Assembly: GCA_033439265.1 (NCBI GenBank)
Contig: JAVTVX010000015.1
Coordinates: 23,117,947-23,181,946 of the forward strand
DNA length: 64,000 nucleotides
Direction: 5' to 3'
Source of the DNA: Dillenia suffruticosa
Lineage: Eukaryota > Streptophyta > Magnoliopsida > Dilleniales > Dilleniaceae
Position numbers and translations under genes: made by a program. Every line of letters starts with the position of its first letter. The first letter of the stretch is position 1. Below, piece by piece: positions 34,311-44,999 of the stretch. The notes beneath the pieces are model-generated. The model was not told the origin of the DNA, did no database searches, and worked only from the letters and a program-made list of their open reading frames with translations.

Positions 34311-36170
34311 TCAAGCATGACCTCCACCATCACCACCACCATCATCATCATCAAAGAAATCATCACCCTCATCACCATCGCAAGCATTATCATGAGGAGA
34401 AATAGAAGGGGGAATCTGATTCGGAGAGGAGACTAACTGAAGATATTGCATGATTAACATTTGCTGCGTGCAGATCTCGTTCATTTCTTGTGTGTGCTTT
34501 GCTTGAAGTTCACTGAATTCCTGATCTCTTTGCAGTAGTAACTCGTTCAAATGGCTCACCTCTTGATTCAATTGATTTATTTCTGCTCTAATTGCTGGTG
34601 GGGTGAAAGAAAATGAACCGGCGATTTTGTATGTTCTGCTCAAAGAACCTAGCCCAACTACTCTACCCCCCTTTTTGTCCACCAGTCACCTCGAGCCATG
34701 TATTCATATTATCAACAGATGGCTTAGATCCGCCAACATCATACTAGCACTCGAATTTCTGCATGATAGCTCATCATATTTCTCTTACATTATCATGCGA
34801 AAAATTAAAATAAATTTATAATAATATTATAATACAAACACATATAATCTTGATTAAATATATATATATGAAGGAAAATAAAAAATTTTGTAACATAAAT
34901 CATGAGACCATATAGGATCTAAATTATGAACATTTATATTAACATTGAACAAGTTGAAATTTTAGGAAAAAAAATAAAAGAGAATCTCTAGCAAGTAATT
35001 AATTAGAAATCAAAGAATCAAGTCAACAATAAAAATAAACTTGGGAGAGAATAATATAAAGAATTCATCTTTCTACATTGTTATGATATGTTCAACATAA
35101 TATATTCAAATCAATATTGAAAATGTTCAAAAAATAATTGGAAAAATTGAAATTACAAACCTTAATTGCTCTATCTCTCTCCCCGCTCCAAGTCTTGTCT
35201 TTTTTCTGAAATGTGCGTGTGAAAGTATCTATGAATGAAGGCTCGGTCCCCATTTTCTTGGCCTAAAATAAAAAAACACTATTAGAAATAATGAAATAAT
35301 TTAAATTAGATAAAAAAAAATTAGTGTTTGTATAAAATTACCAATCTATATCTATGTTCACCGATATTAATCGAGCCTCCCGCATACGTCGCAAACGATT
35401 CCACTGAATTATAAGCTCGGTTTTTTAATTCTACTCACTCCTTCATTTGCTCTCCTCTGATTCCAAAAAATTCAGAATCCTGCCCCAATTTTGCTCGGTG
35501 ATGCAGTTGGGCTTTTTTACATGTCTCTTTGCATGATTTAAAACATGTCGGATGTGATCGCTATATTTTTTCTTGAAAATCCTTCTTACTTCCAACTCTT
35601 CAGTCTCGTCCCAAGTGAATACTCGCTGCAATGGAAAAAAACCAATAACTTATAAATCTATTAACTTAATTTCATATATAAACTGATTGGGATAATTTAC
35701 CTTGAACTCGTTCCACCATAGTTCTTTTGTTTCATCCGGCGTGCTTGTGTAAGACATCGAAGCCCCTCCCTAATGATTATTCACTATTCTATTAACCTCG
35801 TGAATAACATGTACAGAATTTATAAATCTATCATAAAGTTTTAAACAAACAATGTTAAATAAATAAGATAGTTAAAAGAAGAATTTATTTTATAAATAAA
35901 AGAAATAATACATCTAAAATTTTAAAATTTAGTACTTACGAATCTCCATAAGGGGTTATTAACTCTCGATTGTCTTCTCTATCTGCATACGAGTGTTCCA
36001 CCGAAGGGATTGGAGAAGGTACATTGCTAGCGATGTATTGAGAATGCGAAGGGCCTGCAACAGAAGGGGGAGGCGAAGGTACTTGTCCGCAAGGGAATGA
36101 GATTGCGAAGGTGCCAAAGCGGACTGCGATGGTGAAGAGCATGAATTTCTATCAGAATTTTGTCTATGGC
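34311..36170 (-). pseudogene. CACTA second gene: Transposase_24 / TNPA-like protein
   Basis: Read on the minus strand, likely exons are: about 36140-35936 (Pro/Ser-rich, SPPPSVAGPSHSQY); a short piece to 35702 (DETKELWWNEFK) followed by GTAAAT; 35632-35360 after an AG (RVFTWDETEELEVRRIFKKK, KKPNCITEQNWGRI, KNRAYNSVESFATYAGGSIN); 35263-35160 (AKKMGTEPSFIDTFTRTF, DKTWSGERDR) followed by GTTTGT; and a last exon to 34311. That last exon has WLEVTGGQK, VVGLGSLSRTYK, a coiled coil (EINQLNQEVSHLNELL, RDQEFSELQAKH) and an Asp/Gly-rich tail. This order matches the plant Transposase_24 family found in En/Spm-like elements, which plays the DNA-binding partner role. There is an in-frame stop in the second large exon near 35443. 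Exon borders are inferred from GT and AG sites. Confidence 0.75.
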
Positions 36171-36539
36171 CACCACGTCAAAACTGTCAACCATAATATA
36201 TTTTAAACAAAAATAAAAAATAAAAATTGCATATTCATCATATGCATAATGAAGAACATGAATAAACTTACCATATTTAATTTGATAAATTATTTGCGAC
36301 GAAACAAGGTACCAATATGTGAAGAAATTTTCTCTAATGACCTATAGAAAAAAAATATAGTATATTAACAAATCAAATATATAAATTTAAGAATGAGACA
36401 GTAAATAAACAAGAAATTGAGTAACGAAATTTACAAATTATATGTGTCGACTAACTTACCCACTTTAAAAAAATATATTATCATATATCAAGATAAATAT
36501 CCGATTTTTATTATATTAAGAGAACAAAACTTACCCATC

Positions 36540-39500
36540 ATCAAAAATCAAAATCCTCATTGTCATCCTCATCCTCATCCTACGTCTCAAAATTAGACTC
36601 CTCATCCCCATCCTCATCAACATCCTCATCCCCATCCTCATCCTCATCCTCATCCCCATCCTCATCATTTGTCTCAAAATTAGATTCTTCATCGTCTTCT
36701 TCATGAATTTCACTTGCATCCACATCTATCACTACTCTGCTAGGATCTCGTAACGTTGGAATATTATATTCCTTGGTTTGAACTGTATTGGCAACTTTCT
36801 CTTGTTGATATGCTGTCTCTTCCCAATGTTCTTTAATTTTTTTCCGTGCTTTCGTTTTAAAAACAGCCCACCAATCAATTTTGTCACGTTTCAAACTAGA
36901 ATATGAAGCATAAAAGACTTGAATCGCTTATTGTGCCAACACAAATGGTTCATATCTTTTATACAATTTCTTATGATTTATTTCAACCAAATTAAACTGT
37001 GGATGCACTTTCATCCTTTTGATAGGGTCAAACCAGCGACACATAAATAAAATAACCCGTAATGCTGGATCAGAGTACTCTACCTCTACGATTTCATCCA
37101 ACAAACCATAAAAATCATTTTGACCTCCACCATCATTGGATGACTGAACACAAGCTCCACTATTCATTGTCGTTTTCCCTACTCCATATTCTTCAGTATG
37201 AAAATTATACCCGTTTATAAAATAGGCTGACCAAGTTCGTACCATTGATTTTGGACCCCATGACAGATGGATTAACAATTCTTGCTGAACTTGAGCTTGA
37301 TTATCATGAACCTAAAGTTAAATAAATATGTTAATATGTTTTAAAGTAAATATTTAAATAATTTATAGTCTACTTACATATTTTTTAAACCATGGTGCAA
37401 ATTCTTCATCGCAGAAACGATCAAACTCATGTCTCGAAAGTTGAGAATATAAGTTTTGAAAAATTCTACCATCAAAGGAAATAAATTTTAACACGAATAA
37501 TTTACAACATAAGAAATACATAAAATAGAAAATATATACTTACTCGAAATATGGCGTCACTTCTGAACAGTTCAGTAAAATATATGTGTAGGCTGCCCGC
37601 CATTCTTGATCAGTTAAATATCTACACTTACATGATCCACTTGGTCAACCAAGGTAGTTAAAAATTAAGAATGATTTCAAATTGGGATCAATAGGACCCT
37701 CATCATTTCTTCCCGCTCTCCGCCTCTTGCACTGGACGTGAGGTTCAAAATAATATGATGCAAACGTTGTTACTTTCTCCGCAATATATGCATTGACAAT
37801 AGAGACTTCAACACGTGTCTTATTTTTCACTTTCTTCTTCAAATGATATAGGAATCTAATTGTAATAAAACAAAATGTTTTAGAAAATTATATGTGATGA
37901 AATTACAAATTTTATATGCCTTGATAACGAAGTATAAAATATGAAAAACTCACATTTCAAATAGATACATCCATCGAAATTGGACAAGACCTCTAACTTT
38001 CGCCTCATATGGCAAGTGAACCAAAAGATGTTTCTTGGAATCAAAAAATGACGGTGGAAATATTCTTTCTAAATTACGCAAAATGATTGGAATCTCTCTC
38101 TCTCTAACATCTCCATGTGTGAATGTCTCAACACTGTCGAGCAAATATCATGAAGGAAAATGCTTAGCTCCGTAATTGCACCCCAAACAAAATTCGGTAA
38201 GAGTTTCTTAAAAGCAATAGGAATTAGTCTTTCCATAAATATATGACAATCATGACTTTTCAAGCTAATCAACTTACATTCCTTTAAATCGACACATCTT
38301 CCAAGATTTGAGACATAACCATCAGGAAACCTCAATGATTTCAACCATTCACAAACAATCCATCTCTGATCCTTATTCAATATATAAATTGCCTTCGGTT
38401 TTGGTCCCCTACTACTTTCATCGACATCAAGAGTGGGTCGTTTACAAAGGAGTCACATATCTTTTCTTGCATTCAAGTTGTCTTTCGTTTTCCCAGTGAT
38501 ATCCATCACTGTATTTATCAAATTATCAAATACATTCTTCTCGATTGCATTACATCGAGATTATGATGAATCAAATGAGTCTTCCAATACAGTAAATCCC
38601 AAAACAAACTTCGTTTAGTCCATTTATGCGAATGTCCATAGCCATATGTTGTACCATGTGGCTTTTTAATAACAGATGGAAAGTTAAGGACTCTATGCCA
38701 AATTTATTCACCGGTTAATCTCAATGGAGGAGGTGCTCTTTCAATTCTATTCTTAGTGAATTCTTCTTTATTTCTTCTGAATTTATGAGTTAATGGTAAA
38801 AATTGTCTATGACAATCAAAATAACTCGCTTTCTTCCTACATTTCAATCTGAATGACTTTGATCTCTCCAAACAAATTGAACATCCTAAAATCCCAGCGG
38901 TACTCCATCCCGATAACATACCATACGCTGGAAAGTCATTTATGGTCCAAAGAAGAGCAGTCTTCATTACAAACATCTGATTAGTATGAACATCATATGT
39001 AGGAACACCTTCATCCCATAGTTGTTTCAACTCCGCAATCAATGGTTGCATGTAAACATTTATTAACTTCTTTGGATTTTGCGGGCCAAGCACGACCAAT
39101 GTTAAAAACATATACAGTGTCTTCATACACATACCGGGTGAAAGATTATACGGAGTTAAGATAACTAACCAACAAGAATAAGTTCTTCCTGATTTGCCAA
39201 ATGGAGCAAACCCATCAGCACAGAGACCTAATCTAATATTTCGAGTCTCTCTTGCAAACTCAGGATATGTTCTATCAAAATATTTCTATGCTTCTGCATC
39301 TGAAGGATGACACATTAACCCCTCTTCTGTTTCATGATTTGCATGCCAGGTCATGTGTTCAGCAGTGGTCTCAGATGCATAAAGTCTTTGTAACCTAGGA
39401 GTTAAAGGCAAATAAAACATTTGTCTGTATGATTTACGCTGCTGATTACGACCCGACCTCTGAGTTTCTGTCCAATAACTTGAACAAAATCATTAAAACA

Positions 39501-40160
39501 ATTCTCAGACACATTATGCTCTGCCTTGACATTCAACAGTCTTGCGGTTAGAGATAGCTTAGTATGACTGTCACAACCAGCCCACAAAGGTTCATCTGCA
39601 GCTCTTCAGACTTCCTGAAATTGGAGAGATGATTCATTATTCACATTTTCATCAACACCTACTACTTCTACCTCCTCCAATGGTGATGCATAACTAGTAT
39701 ACCCATGTTCAAATGTTGAAGCAAAGCTAGAACTTGCAGCGCTTGGATCGGGAACAAAATTCAGACCCACTGCATCAATTACCATTCTCTGATACGGATT
39801 CAATTGATCATAATAACTCTAATCCCCACTAACTGAGAATTGTCTATTTCGTCCAAACTCCTCATCAGAAATGATTGGTTCACCATGACATGTCCAATTA
39901 TTGTAATTCGGGATAAAACCAACTCTACAAAAATGTTCCCTAACTTTATCACACTGTAAAAATTTACCATTACGACACCTTCTACACGGACACCTTAGCT
40001 TATTCACATCCATAAAATCAACTTGAGTACAAGCAAAATCTAAAAATTGCTCCAACCCAAAAATAAATTCATCAGTTAAACCCCAACGATCAGATAAGTT
40101 CTTTTTATACTCCAACTTCTTTCGTTCTGCATTTTCCCTATCTCCAAATTTAAATTTTTT
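36540..40160 (-). pseudogene. TNP2-like CACTA transposase gene
   Basis: Minus-strand domains in order. Transpos_assoc lies at about 40115-39860 (WGLTDEFIFGLEQFLDFAC, CPCRRCRNGKFL, NWTCHGEP). A linker runs to about 39400. The TNP2/Transposase_21 core spans about 39400-38700 (MTWHANHETEEG, RLGLCADGFAPFG, LIAELKQLWDEGV, FPAYGMLSGWSTAG, CSICLERSKSF). DUF4218 is at about 38380-37950 (KSHDCHIFMERL, LHDICSTVLR, FFDSKKHLLVHLP) and DUF4216 at about 37280-36900 (NSGACVQSSNDGG, DFYGLLDEIVEVEY, YEPFVLAQ). A highly acidic tail at about 36720-36540 is built from DEDGDED repeats. A likely 3' splice site precedes the first domain at about 40140. In-frame stops fall at about 39820 and 39607, and the frame changes near 39450-39400, so it is defective. 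Confidence 0.9.
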
Positions 40161-40769
40161 TAAATATTAATAAAAACTACTAAAAAGACTACTAAATCAT
40201 CAATACTAATATCATCATTAATTCAAACTAAGTTCATATAACAATAAATAATAACGTTAATTGTACAAAACTCAAATCATCAATAATACAAAGCTTAATT
40301 TCACAAAAATTAAATATAATAATAAATAATATTATAAACATAATTAATATCAAACAAATAAACTAAATTATTACAATAACATTAAATATTATCTTAGAAT
40401 TAAATAAAGTATCACATATTAAACATTTAACAACATTGATTATTTAACAAATCGATATAAGATTTACTATAAACTGCTGATTATTGTTAATATAATATTT
40501 CTCATAATCAATTATCACATAAAATTTACTATAAATTGCATTTTTCAATCATTACAGTACATATTAAAATATTTCTCACCACCAATTAATAACTCACCGA
40601 TAGACTCCGATATCAACACCAGTAACAGCTTTCAATCCAAATATTCGAGAATCGCAAAACCTAACACATCAAAAACATTTATAACTAATATATTATTAAA
40701 ACAATATTATAAATTTTTTTTTAAATAACATTTTTCAAAAAAAATTTTAAAAAAATCAATAAAATTAAA
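40161..40769. other. AT-rich stretch between transposase first domain and GC-rich block
   Basis: Strongly AT-rich with no coding motif. On the minus strand it would be the first intron of the transposase gene, since an AG precedes the first coding domain at about 40140 and the GC-rich leader lies beyond it. Confidence 0.45.
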
Positions 40770-41345
40770 TTGTTGGGCCGGGCAGTGCAATGGCCCAGGC
40801 CAATGGGCCACGATGGGCCGCGCAAGGTCCTGCTACCCCATTGCGAGGCGGGGCTGCGCAGGGGCCAACGGCCCCTTCGAGCGTCTGTGTCGCGAAGGGG
40901 CGGCGGCCCCTTCGCGCAGCAGGGCTGCGCGGCACCTTTGCGCGTCTGGGCCGCTCAGGGGTGGCTGCCCCTTCGCGTGGCGGAGGCGCAAAGGGGCCAG
41001 TGGCCCCTTTGAGTGTCTGGGCAGTGCAGGGGGCGGAGCCGCAAAGGGGTCATCAGCCCCTTTGCGCGTCTGGGCAGCGCAAGGGCGGCGGAGCCTCAAA
41101 GGGGCCAGCGGCCCCTTCCCGTATATGCGCCGAGGAGGGGCGGCAGAGCCGCAAAGGGGCCATCGGCCCCTTCGTGCACCTGGGCCTCCTAGGGGAGGTG
41201 GCCCCTTCATGCGGCGGAGCCGTAAAGAGCCTAGAGGCCCTTTCGCGCACCTCGGCCGCACAGGGGCTGTCGTCCCTTGCCGCGCTTGCCCGTGAAGGGC
41301 ATATCCGGCAACTTAGCTACCGGATCTGCCTTGTGCAGCCCAGAT
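40770..41345. repeat. GC-rich tandem-repeat block in the CACTA leader region
   Basis: A sudden block of very high GC, rich in CpG, in otherwise AT-rich DNA. The core GGCCCCTT...GTCTGGGC...GCAAAGGGG repeats about every 54-55 bp (landmarks near 41001, 41055, 41109, 41164), with less regular copies to each side. It lies upstream of the minus-strand transposase gene, inside the subterminal array. In maize Spm the untranslated first exon has a GC-rich repeated downstream control region that is a methylation target; position and composition agree, but sequence does not. Long open frames on both strands here come from the lack of stop codons in GC-rich DNA. Confidence 0.85.
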
Positions 41346-41550
41346 CCAGCGGCTGGCTGCCGAATCTGCCATCTACAGCCAAGAGAGAGAAAGAGAGAGA
41401 GAGATTACCTAACACCATCGTAGATTCGGCATCCCATCCGCCATCCCTTCGCAGAACCCCTTCACAGCTATTCTTCAAAAATGAACCCGATAGAGAGAGA
41501 GAGAGAAAGAGAGAGAGACTAAAAGTAAAGGAAGTGTGAAATATATTAAA
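41346..41550. other. GA-rich linker in the CACTA element
   Basis: Two GAGAGA tracts (about 41385-41403 and 41490-41518) flank a short mixed stretch. It may hold the transposase promoter on the minus strand, but no specific signal is seen. Confidence 0.4.
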
Positions 41551-41830
41551 AATAGGGACAAAACGTTTTTGTCCCAAAATTCGTTCCTGAATCAGGGACG
41601 AAATTTTGTTTCGTCCCAGAAACAGGGACGAATTTTTTTTTGTCCCAGAATCAGGGACGAAATTTTTTTTTCGTCCCAGAATCAAGGACGAAAATTTTTT
41701 TCATCCCTGAATCAGGAACGAATTTTTTTTTTGTTCCAGAATGAGTGATGAAATTTTTTTTTCGTCCCTGAATCAGGGATGAATTTTTTTTTTGTCGCTA
41801 AAATCTACGACGAAAGAATGGTTTCATCGC
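41551..41830. repeat. CACTA inner array with TCGTCCC / GGGACGAA motifs
   Basis: Units of the form CAGGGACGAA, a T-run, then TTCGTCCC and AGAATCAGG recur about every 35 bp. The core differs from the outer arrays (GGGACGA rather than GCGACGA) and the unit includes GAATCAGG. It is a second class of motif array, on the transposase side only. Confidence 0.85.
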
Positions 41831-42420
41831 TAAATTTCCGATAAATATATGTTTTTGTAGCAATTTGTAACAAATTTAACGACAAATAATTTTTTCCTTT
41901 ACAATTTACAACAAATTTTACAACAATACTTATGGTTTCTGATAAATAACTGTTTGAATACACTAAAATAGAAACTAAATCAACAAACTATTAACAATAT
42001 TTGCGTACTATGATATAATTATAAAAAATATTCAATATATTGATTATTAGTTAACAAGTATTTCTACTTTAACTCTTAGTTTAGTTAATCGAATACTTAA
42101 ACAAATTTATAAGATAGAGTTATCAATGTTGGGAATGGAAAATTAAACAGATAATGAATAGAAAATGAATATACTAATAATATTCTTTTGTAACAATTCA
42201 AAAGATTTGTAAAGTTATAGAAAATAAATGTACAAATTTAAAAGATTATACTATATTATCATTCTTTTATATAAATAGATAATGAATGAATGATTTTATA
42301 TAAGACTTTTTAAACATCATAAGATTTTATACGCTATCAGTGTATAACACTGTTTACAAATCATTTTTTATATTAGAATATGTTTATAATACTAGAAAAT
42401 GTTTCTAATGACCGAAAAAT
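41831..42420. other. AT-rich spacer between the two right-side CACTA arrays
   Basis: About 590 bp of AT-rich DNA with no motif copies, genes or recognised repeats. Confidence 0.6.
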
Positions 42421-43198
42421 AAATTTTAGCGACGAATTTTACCACAAATGTTATATTTGTCACTAATTTGTAATAAATTTAGTAACAAATAATTGAATTT
42501 GTTACGACGAATATAAATATTTGTCGCTAACTTTGCGACGAATTTAGAAATTCGTCGCAAATTTAGGGACAAATTCATTTTCGTCCCAAATTTAAGGACG
42601 AATTGAGAAGTTCGTCACAATTTTTTGGGACAAATAAACGAATTCATCCCAGATTTAGGGATGAATAAATGAATTCGACCCAGATTCATGGACGAATTTC
42701 TATTTCGTCCCAAAAATTTGGGACAAATTTTTTTTTCGTCCCTAATTTAGGGACGAATTTTTCATTCGTCGCAAATTTAGGAACGACTATTTCATTCGTT
42801 GCAAATTTAGGGACTAATTTTTCATTCGTCACAAATTTAGGGTCGAAGTTTTTATTTGTCGCAAATTTTGGGACGAATTTTTTTTTTCGTCCGAAATTTA
42901 GAGACGAATTTTTAATTCGTTGCAAATTTAATGACGAATTTTGAGATTCGTTGCAAATTTAGCAACGAAATTTTTATTCGTCGCAAATTTGCAACGAATT
43001 GTGTATCAAAAAATTTTCGTCAAAAATTTACGACGAATTTTGTAACGAAAAGTTTTTTTGTTGCTAAATTTGCGACGAAATTATTTTTGTTGCTAAAATT
43101 ATGGCTAATTTGCGACGATAGCATTTTTTATTGCTATATTTGTTGCAGATTTGCGACGAATATTTGTCGTTGCTAAAATTCGTCGCTAAATTCTTATG
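42421..43198. repeat. CACTA right subterminal array, 30-bp phase
   Basis: GACGAATTT-type motifs recur at 42691, 42721, 42751, 42781, 42811, 42841, 42871 and 42901, almost exactly 30 bp apart, alternating with TTCGTCGC or TTCGTCCC. Toward the end the units become GCGACGAA/TTCGTCGC like the left side. Because 30 is a multiple of three, repeating open frames appear on both strands; they are not genes. Confidence 0.92.
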
Positions 43199-43210
43199 TT
43201 TTTTGTAGTG
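43199..43210 (-). repeat. CACTA right terminal inverted repeat
   Basis: TTTTTTGTAGTG occurs here, the complement of the left end CACTACAAAAAA; followed by the ACG duplication. Confidence 0.97.
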
Positions 43211-44384
43211 ACGGTTCATGCCGAATCACATGAGAATCATTTAAGATATTGTTTCAAAGCATAGATACGTGGAACAAATTATGTAGATTCATCAACTCGG
43301 GCAATGGTTTCAACTAAAAAAAGGCAACCTAATTTTTCTCATGATCACAAAAAGATCAATGAGTTACGAGCTGAGCTTCTTCTTGTGCTTCATTTCTCAA
43401 TGCCCCTTTTACTTAGGAAACATTTAGGTATACTTTATCATCAACTTAGAACTCGACATTTCTTCATATCAGATCTGCATATTTTTTAGATCATTATCTC
43501 ACTTTGTCTTTTTCCCACTTCTAGCTAGCAAATCGAAGTTCTGTATTGTCTCCTATATGGTACTTTGAAAGGTGTCATATTGATACTAACACAATAGTGG
43601 TTGTTGTGCGTAGAATTTACCAAAGTTACATATTTCTCCAAACTTTGAGTATATTCAAGAACATAGGCTCTTAGCATATCTTAAACAGTATGTGTTGTTT
43701 TGTCTAATTAATTTTTGTTTTGAGGATTATACATTGTAGAGAAACTCAAATGAATACCTAATGTTTTCTACGATGCTTGTCGAAATCACGAGGTGTTTGT
43801 AGTTCATGATCTAATACAATGTCAAATGGTATATCATGTATTCTGAAAATCTCATCTACATATATTTGTGCCAACTTCTTCAATTGATACGTGACATTGG
43901 CCAACAGAAAGTGAGCTTTTTGATTGGTTAATTGATCAATAATCACCTAAATGTCATCAAGTCCTTGAGCACCCAAATGCCATCACGTCCTTGAGCAGTT
44001 CGAGGAAAAGGAGAAACAAAGTCTTTCATGACATGATTCCATTTTCATACTAGAGTATATAGAGTATACAGAGTATACAGAGGTTGTAATATTCCTTGTG
44101 GTCTTTGATGCTTGATTTTGACTTGTTAGCAAATCAAGTACTTTTGTCCATAATATGTGATAGCTTTATTCATTCTCGACCACCAATAATTCTGTCGCAT
44201 ATCTTAATACGTCTTGGCTCTATTCGGATGCACATAATAGATTGATTGATGAGTTTCTTCTAGAATCTTTTGTCAAAAGGTAACATCATTTTGCACTAGG
44301 AGTTTGTGTCGGAACTTGAGAGTAAGTGAAAGTCTACTTATTTTTTGGTTTTAACACTTCTGCTTCAGTCAATTATTTAGGAGT
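43211..44384 (-). pseudogene. Gypsy D integrase core
   Basis: On the minus strand, about 43950-43760 gives VIIDQLTNQKAHFLLANVTY, LAQIYVDEIFRIHDIP and FDIVLDHELQTP, an integrase core. Farther left are VEFQVDDKVYLNVS and, next to the CACTA element, NDSHVIRHEP. It continues across the CACTA element at 33531-33689 and, upstream, across Copia-2 at 51945. This is a fossil with many breaks. Confidence 0.8.
44380..44384. repeat. Copia-2 target site duplication, left (GGAGT)
   Basis: GGAGT lies directly before the 5' LTR and again at 51945-51949 after the 3' LTR. Confidence 0.95.
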
Positions 44385-44986
44385 TGTTAGTTTTACGTCC
44401 ACGTGGACATATCAGGGGTGGTTATCCCATTTCAAAAGATAACCGCCTATAACTCCCTAAAATCACTCTTTCTCCTATGATTCTCATATTCTCTCTCTCG
44501 TGTGTAAAAGAAAACATGGGGAAGCACAGTTAAACAAAATGGAATGCACTCTCTCCCTCTCAAGCACATAATCAGAAAAGAAGATCATTTTTCTGCAGCG
44601 GTGATGGCACCGTGTAGTGCATAACTGAAAGAAGATATTCATTTTAGAGGCTATAACCATCTGTTGCTTGAGAGCAGATTGCCAAAAGTAAACGTTGAGA
44701 GAGAAATTAATTTCTAAAATGAGAAATTAATTAAGGGTTTGAAGAATTTTCGTGAAGGAAAATTTTTCCCGTCATTTGGAGATCACCGGACTTAGGGTTG
44801 AGGCGCCGCGAAATAATGGTGATGGTTCGTTTCGTGATCATTATTCCGACCGAGCGATCCGTACGAAGGATTACAAGATTTTGATTGATTTATTGGAGAC
44901 CTATATATCGAGATATTTATCCGTAAATTCCAAAACTTTTAATTTTATACGCTTCCATATGCGCATACAGTGTAATAAATCATTCA
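44385..44986 (+). repeat. Copia-2 5' LTR
   Basis: The repeat begins TGTTAGTTTTACG and ends AATCATTCA. Near its start is a perfect palindrome with a G-box core (GTCCACGTGGAC, about 44397-44408) that the other LTR does not show. CACGTG is a known plant bZIP/bHLH binding core; any role here is inference. Confidence 0.93.
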
Positions 44987-44987
44987 T

Positions 44988-44999
44988 TGGTATCAGAGC
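44988..44999 (+). promoter_or_regulatory. Copia-2 primer-binding site
   Basis: TGGTATCAGAGC, the exact initiator-methionine tRNA site, lies one base after the 5' LTR. Confidence 0.95.

Larger units (their letters stand above)
33690..43210 (-). mobile_element. CACTA (En/Spm-type) DNA transposon, 9.5 kb, both ends present
   Basis: The left end at 33690 reads CACTACAAAAAA and the right end at 43210 is its inverted complement TTTTTTGTAGTG. The 3-bp duplication ACG flanks both sides (33687-33689 and 43211-43213), as expected for CACTA elements. Inside are subterminal arrays of short direct and inverted motifs, a TNP2-like transposase gene and a Transposase_24/TNPA-like gene, both on the minus strand, and a GC-rich tandem block upstream of the transposase. 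The transposase gene has in-frame stops and at least one frame change, so this copy probably cannot move by itself. Intact ends suggest it could still be mobilised if a partner supplies the proteins. It lies inside Gypsy D and is therefore younger than it. Confidence 0.97.

Noticed and set aside
40161-40769. Possible additional gene between transposase and GC-rich block
   Set aside because: The stretch is very AT-rich with no open frame of note and fits an intron.
40790-41539. 249-codon plus-strand frame and overlapping minus-strand frames in the GC-rich block
   Set aside because: They arise because a GC-rich tandem repeat with a period near a multiple of three has few stop codons on either strand. 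The composition is Ala/Gly/Pro/Arg repeats without any domain.
42669-42944. Repeating 91-codon frame and its antisense partner in the CACTA right end
   Set aside because: The 30-bp repeat is a multiple of three, so it keeps frames open by chance. The product is a 10-residue repeat with no protein character. The same applies to frames at 33600-34202.
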